This document shows positions 54,852 through 64,000 of a stretch of DNA of 64,000 bases, piece by piece. The notes under the pieces were generated by a model. The model was not told the DNA's origin and did no database searches. It was given only the letters and a program-made list of their open reading frames with translations. The DNA is from Alviniconcha marisindica (taxonomy: Eukaryota; Mollusca; Gastropoda; Provannidae): positions 425,591 through 489,590 of the forward strand of contig JABMCL010000155.1 in NCBI GenBank assembly GCA_018857735.1, in the 5' to 3' direction. The first letter of the stretch is position 1, and the number at the start of each line of letters is the position of its first letter. A program made the translations under genes and the position numbers.

Positions 54852-57800
54852 TGTGTTGTGTGTGTGTGTGTGTGCATGAGAATGTGCATGCATGTATGCA
54901 TTTTATAATGCTTCAGATGAATAGGTATGCTTATGACTGCATTGCCATGTCCTTGATACTTTTTCTTCATCTAACTCTTTATGTGTTCCATACTTTTGTC
55001 TCCTCTCTGCTAAGTTGTAAAGGGTTTTGAGTTGCTGCAATGACTCAAAAACTTCCTTTTTTATTGCTGTCACTTTCAGTTACATTAAGTAATAGCACCA
55101 GCTGTTACCTGCCTCTGACAAAACAGTATGCATATTAAAGGCCCAAGAGGTCAATACTACCCAGAAGAGCTGAACAAAGCCAATCTGTGCAAATGTAGGA
55201 ACTCACCCTTCGATCTTCCACAGTCTGTGTGGGCCGAGCACGGACAGCAGGCAGAGCAGGATGAGGCAAAGCTGCTGCAGCGCCACCTTGTGGCCTAGCT
55301 GACAGGTGTTCCACCCCTGCTGCAGCACCCCTTGATCCTGGTCTTGCATTTGCAGCTGTAAAATGACCAGCATGCTTACAGCTCAGTCATCAGTCACTTT
55401 CACTCTCTTGTTAACGCATTTTAACAGTAACATTTTGACTACTGAGAATTTGTTAAGCATATCCAGTAATAAACTGTACTAGGCACTGTGCAATGATATA
55501 CTGACCTCCCCCCCAAAGAAAAACACCACCACTACCACCACACCCACCTGTGCACCAGAATAATTACAGGTTGCAACAAGTAAGTTTTTGGTTTTTTATT
55601 CTTGCTGAGGCACTCTATAAAACATTAAGAGGTTAAACTCAGACAAAGTTTTGGACCTCCATGTGGTCTTTCTATTCATAGTGTCTTGCTTTTATTTGGA
55701 GACCCGTTTACATTTTACAGGCACCTTGGACACCTGGAGTATTACATTCTATAAGGATATACCTGAAATTGCAGACTAAATTAGCACCTTAATAACAACA
55801 AATGATCAATGTTTCAAAACACAGGTAAATATAAATCTGGTCATAAATACAACAGAAAATCTGTACTGCCTAAAACACTTATTCACCAAGCAGAAAAAGC
55901 AACAGACAGGCAGTGCAAGTCGAACTCAAAGACTTGTATAATCTACTAAATTACAGCTTCAAATTCTACATCACTATTGGGCAGTTCAGGCAGGGTTGTT
56001 AACCCCCTTGACTTTTGCCTGGCATTGCTCAAGTCCCTTGGCTGCTTTTACTTCCGGTGCATACTTTCTTCACAATGGAAGGCGGTGACAGTGAATTCGC
56101 AAATTTTACACTGCCAACTTTAAAGACATTATTGGAGGCCTGTAGTTAGAATGCCCCAAAATGCATTTTTCCATGAACTCGTGATCTTCTGGTCAGCCAA
56201 AAAAACATGCAAAGACACTTTTTTTCCACCCTCCATCCCCCTTCCACCATCATTTTTGCAACTGCAACAGTGCTGGCATTTGTACTGCTTCACAATTCTA
56301 GGTTCAACTTCCATTGTTATACACAGCGTGAAGCAACGCCTACTCAGAAATTGGCCTGGAAGTGACGCTGCAACCTCCCGCAACTTCTTGCACGAAAGAT
56401 TACAAAGGGCATTCACTTGTGCAAACCAGCTTCACTGAACCGCCTAATACAGTAATAGGCTCAACACATCACACACATGGAGGCAAAGGTGTTTAGAGCA
56501 CAGGACCCATATCATGACAGCTAAATTCTGCCACTTGTCAAGCTGTTGAGGTAGTAAAAACTAGTATCATCACCTGCATTTGAAAGGATGCTGCCAACAC
56601 CTATACTGGGCGCAGGCGTCTGGGTGGTGTCAACACCTGGAGTGGCTGTAGCTGCTTGGGTGATGCCAACACCTGTATTGGCTGTAGCTGTACCTGCTGG
56701 GGTGTTGCCAACACCTGTATTGGCAATAGCTGCTGGATTGGTGCCAGCACCTGGACTGGTTGCAGCTGTACCTGCCAGGGTGTTGGTAGCACCTGTGCTG
56801 ACTTTAGCTGCTGAGCCAGTGCCAGCACCTGGACTGGATGTGGCCTCTGGGCTGGTGCGAAGACTGGATAGTTCATCTCTCACCTGTCTCAACACCCTCA
56901 GGCTGCTGGATGCAGGCAATGTCAGGTATTCACCATCCTGTAAACAGTGGGAATAGTAAGTAAACATGGTGCTTAGTGTCCACAGAAACCATATAAGGCT
57001 TATCAGGGATGAGGACAAGGATGGGGGGAAGGGGGTATGGAGGTGGGGGAAGAGGGAAATTATATGAGCATGTGCCAAAAGGTGCTGCTTAGAAGGTGGA
57101 CATTTGGGTGAAAAATAAAAGCAGAAAAGTCATTTAGCAAGTAACACCATTTAAAAGATAAGTCTTTTTTATATACATTTCAGGTCTTAAAAAGATAACT
57201 TGATGAAGCAAGTCTGAGAAAAAGACATTTAAAGACGGACACCTGAATCTGTCGGATGCAACACAGGACACAATGTTTGTTTTGATTTAATCCTTGAATT
57301 TAATGATTGCTATCAATCTGTGGGAAAATAAACATCCATCGTTTATAACAAGACAGTAAAACTTAAATTGACTCAATTCACTTTTTATTTCATATTCAAA
57401 ATCATAACAATGATGTCCTGTGTTACATCCGACAGACTGCCACTTTAATTTTTTTAATAAAATGAAAATGAAACACAACACTGAATCAAAAATAGGATGT
57501 GTTTATTAGAATTTATGAAGCATAGTTGTTTCCATGACTGCAGCATGAAATAAGGTCATCAACGACATTTTTTTACATTTTATCTGTCGGATGTAACGAT
57601 TATTGGATGGACATAACATTTCCCATGCTCACAATACACAGCTTATAAAATAACAGTGCTGATTTCCCTACACTGCAACAAAATGTTACCAGCTGATTTA
57701 GTAGTGGTTTTAATGACTGCAGCACTAAACAAGTTGCTTGTATAGTTGTAATTTTGTCAAAGGCCCTTTTTCCGCATTTTATCTGTTGGATGTAACAACT

Positions 57801-60722
57801 CTATGGTGGACACAACACTTCCTTTCCTGTAAAACATATGCACAGCTAATAAAATCACTTAGTTTCCTACATCTGACACATTGCTGTAAATACTGAACAA
57901 GGCCGAAACCATTATTTAAAGTAATGCACTGTCGGATGCCTCGCATATCAGAGGACACAATGGAATATGTAACACTGGACAGTCAGTATGTGACTTAGAA
58001 AAAGTACAGCCAAGTTGTCATTATTATTCTTTCATTGACAAAACAGAAAACCATGTGAATTACAAATGTACATTCACCCTATACCCTATTGTTAACAGCA
58101 GGTAAAATTCAATTACCAAAGACATTGATTTGGCATTCAAGTCTCACTACCTGGAATAACAACTGTAACACATTGTAAGTAACCAGAAACAGTAATGCAA
58201 ATCTGGAAACTGATGACAAAGCATAGAGAATTTTCCATGTTAACACTAATTCTTCCCATCCTAACTTAGTAATAAATTTTAAAGATTTGTTTTCAGTGAG
58301 TTGGCACTTCAGCATTGAGACATACTTTATTTCCCTGCTGTTCCTAAGTACTGCAGTGCTTCCCCAGGATGAATCTGGCTTCATGCTCCACTAATGTTGT
58401 CCCTGCTGTGTCATGAAAACACTTGTTCTTGCCCTTTTGGAGCATCGACCTCTTTAGCCTGAAAAGAAACATGCATGTGTACAAAATAAGGCAATATAAC
58501 AACTGTTTTTGAGGATATGTCTCCTTATTTATAGGTATGCAACTCTGGAGACCTACATGCATATAAGATATTGTGTGTGTCTGCACGCGCACGTGTGTGT
58601 GTTTTGACTTTCCCCCGAATAATATACATATCTATATCAGACATTAGGTAATATTACTAATATATATATAGTGCTGTAGTGAAACATAATAACACAATAC
58701 CAGGTTACCCCCTCCTTTTTTACATTTCTGTTCATTTGGTCTTTTCATCCTACTAACTTCCACCCCCACCCTACATTGTGCCACAGTGTATTGTTTTTGT
58801 GTTGTATGAATTTTTTGTCTTCATGTTGCATATTTATAGTGAATTGTCACAATAATTCTACTTTATATGCTGCACTGTATTGTATTTGTACTGCAATGCA
58901 CATATAAAACTACATCAGTTAAGAAATTCTGTTCGGGCTTTCACTAGTTTCAGCACACACTTTAGAATGCATCTGTCCTGCTAGAAATAGAATCAAAACA
59001 ACAATAACAATATGCTTTATTCATCCCAGGGAAATGGGAAGGCTGGGAAGATAAAAAATTTTTTTTAAATCTCCCTAATCACAATGTTAATGTCATGGTA
59101 ATGCTCTCTTTTCTTTCTTCTTCTTTTTGTTGTTGTTGTGTGTTTGTACAATTTGTATAAATTGGTATAAATAGATAATTTACGGCTATGCCTTTTTTAA
59201 ACTCTTAGTTCACATCACAGACGGCAATAATAAACCTGTAGAGTTGCAGAAGTGTATTGAGGAGAAGAATTTGTGTCATGGCATCATGCTGTTCCGATCG
59301 ACTGAACAAATGAAAAAAACGCTGTCCGACAGCGGCAAATCAACTCCGAAACGTGTGCCGTCGAAACACGGGTATTTTCGCCATTACGAAGTAAACACTT
59401 GAACGTATAAGTTTTTCTCTTTCAATCGAAACACTAAAAAAACTAGTTCGTTGATCGAAACGTGGACATTACTGTGCAAAATTCGGTCACTCGCGATCGA
59501 AACACTGACCTAAGGCCCGCTTGTGTCATCCGAGAAACAGCGGGCTATCGAACGAAGACATCACTTTGAATTTGCACACTGCCAACCGAAACCTGTTTAA
59601 TAATGGTCACTTCGCTTACAATTACGAATGAAAATGCAAAATAACGTTGTATCAATGAAAAGTAACTATTTAATCTGTCGGACGCAACATCACATTTCGA
59701 TCGAAACTGTAAAAAGGTACATGACCCAAATCGAAAATTCACTCACCGTTCCTTGTTGGCACCATGTTTGAAGAGAAAGTAGGCGCAAAGCACTGTGGGT
59801 AAACATGGCCGCGCTTTGTGCAAAAAGACCGCGGTCACAAAAACAACGTTTATCCCCAGAATCGGCAATTCTTTGATCGTAACGGACTGACAATATAAAA
59901 ACTTGAAATTTTAAACTTGAAATTGTTTATTACGAACGGAATCCAACGCTTTTATTATCACTGCTTTCGACTAAACACTGATTTTAGCAAAGCTTCTTTG
60001 TTTCACCACCCACAAGTCCGCAGTGAATAATAGCAGACGAACGTTTTCGTCAGCATCGGAACCGGACCCAATGCGTTTCGATCAAAATAAACATATGTTT
60101 ATTTCAATTATTCAGATTTTACAAATAGTTATGAGCCGTTTTCTCAAGCATTAAAAAGCTTTGACTATGTCCTGTCAGGCAGCAAAGGGAAAATTGCCTA
60201 AAGAAGAAAGATGCAAACAAAACGACAACTGAAGTGGTGCACCCAAAATGTCCACCCTTCCTTTGCCGATTTTCGGCCCGGACTTGGTGTAAATTTTCAT
60301 ATTTTACTAACTCAAAACTGACTTTGGGAGTCAAGTTTATCTTTATTATCTCTTTGATGCATACTCTTTCAGATAGAGTTAGGTTTGTTCAGAGAAAACT
60401 TAAACCTGAAGGAGCATTTACGACCAAAAAATGGATGGTCCTCGCCGAGCACCTTTTGGCACAGGCTCATATATTATATACCTATTGCTATGCTGTCACC
60501 ACCAGAATGACTCCTACATTGAGATGGGCAGTGATGAGAGCCATTTTAATGTTTGAATAATGGGAGTTAAAACACCAGTAGTGTGTAAGCTGTGTGCTCT
60601 TCATGTGACCTCCATAGCTGATCAAAGTCACACTCACGCAGTCATAGTTAATATACGCAGGCAAATGCTGGTATTGAGAGCCTGTTCATTCAGTGATTGC
60701 ATACGTATACTGTATCATGTGT

Positions 60723-60775
<53 letters not shown>

Positions 60776-61884
60776 CTGACTAATCTGAGTGTTCAGAAAA
60801 GCCTGTTTGTACTAATTATATAACACATTACCAAATGACAAATGTGGTATACTTCACACTGCTGAGAGCTGTAAAGAACAATTCAGAAAACTCTTAATTT
60901 AGAGATTTATTAATCATCCAGTTTGTTTTGATACAATACACAATACAGTAATAACTGAAGGTACTGCTTATTAAAATCACAAAGTGCACACATTTGACAG
61001 CTTTAGATCTGTTTCACAACCTACCTAATCAATGCTCATTGTAACAAACTTACAAAGTGCACACCACTGACACTAGGTCAGTAGGTGACAGTGACAGCTT
61101 TAGATCTGTTTCACAACAATCAATGTTCTTCTTCTTTTTTAAGAAAAAAAAAGTGCACATCACTGACAGTTACAGCTTTAGATCTATTTTCACAATCTAC
61201 CTAATCAACATCAGAAGGCTGGTTCTGTGTGTAGTCCCCAACCCGTACACTAGTTACAGATACACCAACGCAACTGATGGCTCAATGATGGATCCATGCA
61301 AACTTTTTATTATTTTAAGAGGATGAAATGAGAATCTGATCTTGCCCGTTCAATATTGTGATCTGAGTGTAAAAGCCAATACAGCAAGATCAACAGCAGT
61401 GCCAGTGCCCTAAATCTCACATACTGCACTTACTCAGGACTCCCACTGAACTTGTATACAAGTTTCCAAGTTGCATACATGTATTGTTTTCTTATCGAGT
61501 TACTGAGACTAATGGTAAAATACTCAAAAACTATCATTGTGGCTAATAGTGCTAATCTCCTATTCCGAATGGAGAGGAGAATAGCCCCTGGTAGACAGTG
61601 AAAACAACAGAATGATATCTTGAACTTTCAAAGGCTCAAAATCAAACTGTCAAAATACACACCTCTAAGAATCCCATTTCAAACAGACATTCCATCCCAC
61701 CAACAACTGGAAGAAGTTTCGATTCAAGAAGCGGGTTGGCTATTCGGATGCGACGATATTTTGACTCTTGTGGATTTTCCAACACATTGCTCGCCAGTCG
61801 GAGAAGTAGCTCTGACGCCGCAAGAAAGTCCTCCCTGCTATTTTCTTTAAAGAGCAATTCCACAGCACTTTCCGCAGACGCCAT
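50991..61884 (-). CDS. NGLY1: NGLY1, cytosolic peptide:N-glycanase, 6 exons, 737 residues
   Basis: Join, minus strand: 61663-61884, 56574-56937, 55207-55355, 52283-53477, 51627-51737, 50991-51163. All junctions are GT-AG and phases match. Residues 1-95 are the PUB domain ([19 protein letters not shown]). Residues 96-245 are a low-complexity linker. The transglutaminase-fold core holds zinc pairs C331/C334 and C363/C366 and the triad C389 (RCGEWANC), H416 (DHVW), D433 (LHCDPCE); the spacings of 27 and 17 match the human enzyme. Residues about 545-737 are the PAW domain, ending [15 protein letters not shown]. Role: removes N-glycans from misfolded glycoproteins sent from the ER to the proteasome. 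It is 737 residues against 654 in human, the extra being mainly the linker. Start ATG 61884 lies in a YY1-like AATATGGCG. Confidence 0.96.
51627..51737 (-). CDS. NGLY1: NGLY1 exon 5 (PAW domain)
   Basis: Acceptor gtgtccag, donor gtaggc. Encodes [20 protein letters not shown] and [15 protein letters not shown]; matches the PAW beta-sandwich. Confidence 0.92.
52283..53477 (-). CDS. NGLY1: NGLY1 exon 4 (whole catalytic core in one exon)
   Basis: 1195 nt encoding residues 246-643: helix [11 protein letters not shown], zinc site, catalytic triad and the first half of the PAW domain. Vertebrate NGLY1 splits this part over several exons, so intron loss is implied. The higher GC than the flanks fits a single coding exon. 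Long frames on the plus strand here are antisense shadows. Confidence 0.95.
53478..55206. other. NGLY1 intron 3
   Basis: No exon found. Contains a compound (TG)n region at 54682-54882 that makes spurious long frames of alternating Cys/Val or His/Thr. Confidence 0.6.
55207..55355 (-). CDS. NGLY1: NGLY1 exon 3 (Ala/Pro/Arg linker)
   Basis: Acceptor ttttacag, donor gtgagt. Encodes [20 protein letters not shown] and an Ala/Pro-rich tail ending QTVEDRR. Low complexity, supported by phase (1 to 0) and splice consensus. Confidence 0.8.
55356..56573. other. NGLY1 intron 2
   Basis: No supported feature. A 95-codon open frame at 56151-56438 (both strands) has no recognisable domain. Confidence 0.5.
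56574..56937 (-). CDS. NGLY1: NGLY1 exon 2 (end of PUB, repetitive linker)
   Basis: Starts [20 protein letters not shown], the last PUB helix. It then encodes an Ala/Thr/Gly/Pro-rich stretch with period of about 15 residues ([26 protein letters not shown]): a coding minisatellite on the GGCACC-rich strand. Donor gtgatg. Confidence 0.88.
56953..57012 (+). repeat. (GTAA)n-headed dispersed repeat, copy
   Basis: agtaagtaaacatggtgctt, then agtgtccacagaaaccat, then ggcttatcaggga; same form as 2494-2562. It begins 16 bp inside NGLY1 intron 1. Confidence 0.65.
57225..57965. repeat. Old tandem repeat with conserved CTGTCGGATGYAAC motif, NGLY1 intron 1
   Basis: Copies of the motif at about 57248, 57425 (reverse), 57583, 57779 (one change) and 57926, most followed within about 12-20 bases by GGACAYAA. 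Neighbouring sequence (gactgcagca..aa, catttt) also repeats at about 197 bp. A similar ctgtcggacgcaac is at 59672. Function unknown. Confidence 0.55.
58326..59806 (-). other. Candidate small two-exon transcript nested in NGLY1 intron 1
   Basis: Candidate exon 1 starts at ATG 59806, inside a YY1-like GCGGCCATGTTTACC, and ends at 59747 with a perfect donor gtgagt. Candidate exon 2 starts at 58458 after a strong acceptor (gtttcttttcag). An AATAAA lies at 58331-58326. Reading from ATG 59806 gives a 35-residue product, [15 protein letters not shown]... ending before TGA, with a mitochondrial-presequence-like start. No family is recognised. It could instead be a non-coding RNA or an alternative NGLY1 first exon. 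Confidence 0.35.
59270..60100. promoter_or_regulatory. CpG-rich segment with repeated GATCGAAAC-type motifs
   Basis: CpG is much denser here than in the flanking AT-rich intron. TCGAAAC or close forms occur at about 59361, 59426, 59455, 59494, 59587 (ccgaaac), 59699 and 60077 (reverse). A YY1-like CATGGCC at 59804 sits in the middle. It looks like an unmethylated promoter or enhancer for the nested transcript. Confidence 0.4.
60725..60772. repeat. (TG)n microsatellite
   Basis: About 24 TG units; intronic. The open frame 60234-60560 upstream has no recognisable domain. Confidence 0.95.
60975..61210. repeat. Three diverged tandem copies, about 80-100 bp
   Basis: gacagctttagatctgtttc plus CACAAC and the neighbouring aaagtgcaca block occur three times. 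Confidence 0.8.
61663..61884 (-). CDS. NGLY1: NGLY1 exon 1 (PUB domain)
   Basis: 74 codons, phase 0, ending [12 protein letters not shown] before donor gtgtgt. The PUB domain binds p97/VCP in known homologues. Confidence 0.93.
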
Positions 61885-62104
61885 ATTGCTGCCGAAAACA
61901 CGTCTGCTACAAGTTGCTAAAAAATCTGCATCTGTACCAAGCAAAACTCAACAATAAAATAAGAGTCAGCGTAGTTTTATAAATATAACTCTGTCAAAAT
62001 ATTTCATGATACGTGTATTATTTCTCCTTGGAATGCTCGTGTCTTGTTTTATTATTATGTGTATTATTTCGCCGTTGTAGTTTTGCATTGCTTTTAGCGT
62101 CAAA
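61885..62104. promoter_or_regulatory. Likely bidirectional promoter of NGLY1 and a divergent gene
   Basis: 220 bp separate the NGLY1 ATG (in AATATGGCG, minus) from a YY1-like TCAAAATGGCGGCGAC (plus, 62100-62115). Opposed YY1-type starts at this distance fit a shared promoter. In vertebrates NGLY1 is also head-to-head with a neighbour (OXSM in human, as I recall). Confidence 0.45.
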
Positions 62105-62125
62105 ATGGCGGCGACTGGCGGTCAG
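62105..62125 (+). CDS. Possible 21-nt first coding exon of a divergent gene
   Basis: ATGGCGGCGACTGGCGGTCAG (MAATGGQ) followed by the donor gtctgt. Supported only by the YY1/Kozak context and the donor; any further exons would lie beyond 64000. Confidence 0.25.
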
Positions 62126-62382
62126 GTCTGTCATCCAATTCATACATTTGCTGTTTTCTTGTCTGTTCGTGCTTTCGTTGTGCTTTTGGGTTGGTAATCA
62201 TTCAGTTAGATGATAGAACCCGATTAATTATAAATTATAGTGAGCTGGGTTACTTTTGCCTTAAATGGGCACACACACTGCCAGATCGGATCATCGGTTT
62301 GTCTATTAGTAGTATTACTGTATCACTAATATCACTGTATTACTATTACAGTATTAGTAAGACTAAGACTGTAAGAGTCTAA

Positions 62383-63552
62383 AGCCCGTTCTTAACTGGG
62401 CGAATGTTTGTTCGCCGAACATACTTCGGAGTGTTCGACGAACTATGATTCGTTTCTTAATTGAACTTTTAGTTCGCCGAACATGGTTCGGACAGTTCGA
62501 AGAATTTACTTGACACTTGTTCTCAACTGGCTTGTAATGAGATGCAAGCTTCGGCCCGAACTTGCGGCAGACGCGCAGCAGACAGCATGATCGAAAATGT
62601 AGGCTAAAGTCAAGTCAAGTCAATATACTTTAATCATCCCTCACAGTCACAGGGTAATTCAGCTAACTACTATCTCATTCTGGGTCTCCGAGACAAGGCT
62701 GCGCCTCCCACAAGTCAACAAATAAACAAATGGATGCGGCTATTCGCAGCACGGCGGTGCAAATTAATGATACGTGGATTATTATTGGCTGTGCGAATAG
62801 TGGCCTGTGGATTCTTATTGGCACAGCGGCTCCTCGAATAGTGGTCGGTGGTTTCCTTATTCGCACAGCTGTGAAAATAGTGACCCGCTGCACCGTATTT
62901 TTTGCTACTGTTCATAGTTTATTACTATTAGGGGTTGTGAAGTATAGTTATAATAGTATAGAATTGGCATTGCAATTAACCTACAATTTGGGCACATTGC
63001 AGTTTCCTTGCATCTGGAACTCTGCCATCCTCTCAGTCTCGTTCAAAGCTTTCTGCCAGTAGGATTTTTGCAGTCTTCAGCCCCCCATGTGAATGATGTG
63101 TGATTTGATGCTTCCCGAGTGTTTGAGTTGTTTCACAATTGTTTCAAGTGAGTGGGAGCGAGTGATAGGGGGTCAGTGAAGGGAGCGGGAGAGATTTGTT
63201 GGGGGGGGGGGGGGGGCGGAATTTATGTGAGTGGGACAGAGCCAGAAAGAAAGGGAGGGGCAGCAAGAGACTGAGGGAGTGCAGTGTATGTGTGAACGTG
63301 TCTGCATGCAACTGGATGAGAAATGGTCAGTGGATTGAATGACCTGTTATTATGTTGCACGGGTTGGGAGAAAAGACACAATATATACAGAATGTTGAGC
63401 GAAGCTTTTTGGACCCCGAATATAGCTTTGACGAATACTTCCAACTAGGTAAGGTTTGCGAAGAAAAGTTCACCCAGTTAAGAACCAACTAGGTTCGCCA
63501 AATACTTCCAACTAGGTTCGCGAACAAACATTCGCCCAATTAAGAACGGGCT
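62383..63552 (-). mobile_element. Harbinger/PIF-type element, 1.17 kb, TAA target duplication
   Basis: Ends agcccgttcttaactgggcg and its inverted partner cgcccaattaagaacgggct, flanked by TAA at 62380-62382 and 63553-63555; the 3-bp TWA duplication marks PIF/Harbinger. A minus-strand frame near 62675-62730 reads LFVDLWEAQPCLGDPE, then stops: the same truncated MADF start as in the 32084-32644 copy. No transposase remains. Confidence 0.72.
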
Positions 63553-63555
63553 TAA

Positions 63556-64000
63556 GACCATGCAAACGACACCCATGGCTACTTGGGGTGTAACCTCAGC
63601 CTCTGCCTTCACAGCTGCAGTAAAAGCGCATACATCACAATGACCCAACCCATCCTTGACTATGATGCTGTCGTTCAATATTCTTTGTGAAGTGGAAAGA
63701 CATGAACAGCACTGTCACTGTGTCAGCCTCTGATTCTGAATCCGATTTTTAAAAAAATCTTTTAAAAACAAACAAAAACTAGAAAACAACTGTAACACTA
63801 TCACACACCCATCATACAAAACAAACAATTACCGCCACCTAAAATAACTCAAACACGATAGTCTAGTTTTTCCTCCTGGTCTTCTTTTCCATTTCTTCGT
63901 ACTTGAAATCAACAGTCAATCAGTTCCAACATTTTTCATCAAAGAAAATCAAATCCAAGAGACAATTTCTAATCAGCTCCTATCATGTCCCTATAGTCTA
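63556..64000. other. Right end of window
   Basis: No gene, RNA or named repeat recognised. Confidence 0.5.

Noticed and set aside
54516..55030. 100-120-codon frames on both strands
   Set aside because: Translation of the (TG)n tract (Cys-Val or His-Thr runs).
60234..60560. 108-codon plus-strand frame in NGLY1 intron 1
   Set aside because: No recognisable domain, no repeat-family match that I can name, and no splice or promoter support; could be an unknown transposon piece.

Overview
This is a window of animal nuclear DNA, not bacterial or viral. It has spliced genes with GT-AG introns, very many microsatellites and minisatellites, tRNA-derived SINEs and relics of several metazoan transposon classes. 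The repeat style (a (GTAA)n-headed dispersed repeat, tRNA-SINEs, LINE tails ending in short microsatellites) and the protein sequences suggest a lophotrochozoan, most likely a marine mollusc such as a gastropod. That taxonomic call is inference.

Three protein-coding genes can be read exon by exon, with phases that match throughout. (1) Minus strand, 18254 down to 2334: DHX34, a DEAH/RHA-type RNA helicase of the nonsense-mediated decay pathway. Eleven exons (993 codons) are present; the C-terminal exons lie off the left edge. (2) Plus strand, 21031 to 34565: an 11-exon, 421-residue protein with a long helical/coiled-coil first half and a compact second half. I do not recognise the family; its architecture recalls RWD-type kinetochore proteins. 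(3) Minus strand, 61884 down to 50991: NGLY1, the cytosolic peptide:N-glycanase (737 residues), with PUB domain, zinc-binding transglutaminase core with intact Cys389/His416/Asp433, and PAW domain. A possible small two-exon transcript with its own promoter-like region lies inside NGLY1 intron 1 on the same strand (59806 to 58326). A possible divergent first exon (62105-62125) faces NGLY1.

Layout: 1-18254 DHX34 with introns full of tandem arrays; 18255-21030 the divergent intergenic region between DHX34 and gene 2, holding two LINE 3' fragments; 21031-35500 gene 2 with its 3' UTR; 35500-50900 intergenic, with transposon relics (fold-back element, a CxxC-type transposon ORF, a decayed Ty3/Gypsy element, a Myb/SANT-like Harbinger ORF, a DIRS-like ORF1) and a 1.9-kb minisatellite; 50991-61884 NGLY1; 61885-64000 a head-to-head promoter and a 1.17-kb Harbinger-type element.

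The most unusual signal is that two unrelated genes carry tandem arrays built from their own intron-exon junctions. In gene 2 the acceptor plus the start of the last exon is repeated about 22 times in the final intron. In DHX34 the acceptor plus the start of the Walker-A-adjacent exon is repeated three times upstream. Insertions also sit within a few bases of splice sites elsewhere in DHX34: a LINE with an 11-bp target-site duplication beside exon 2, and a fold-back element arm beside exon 4.
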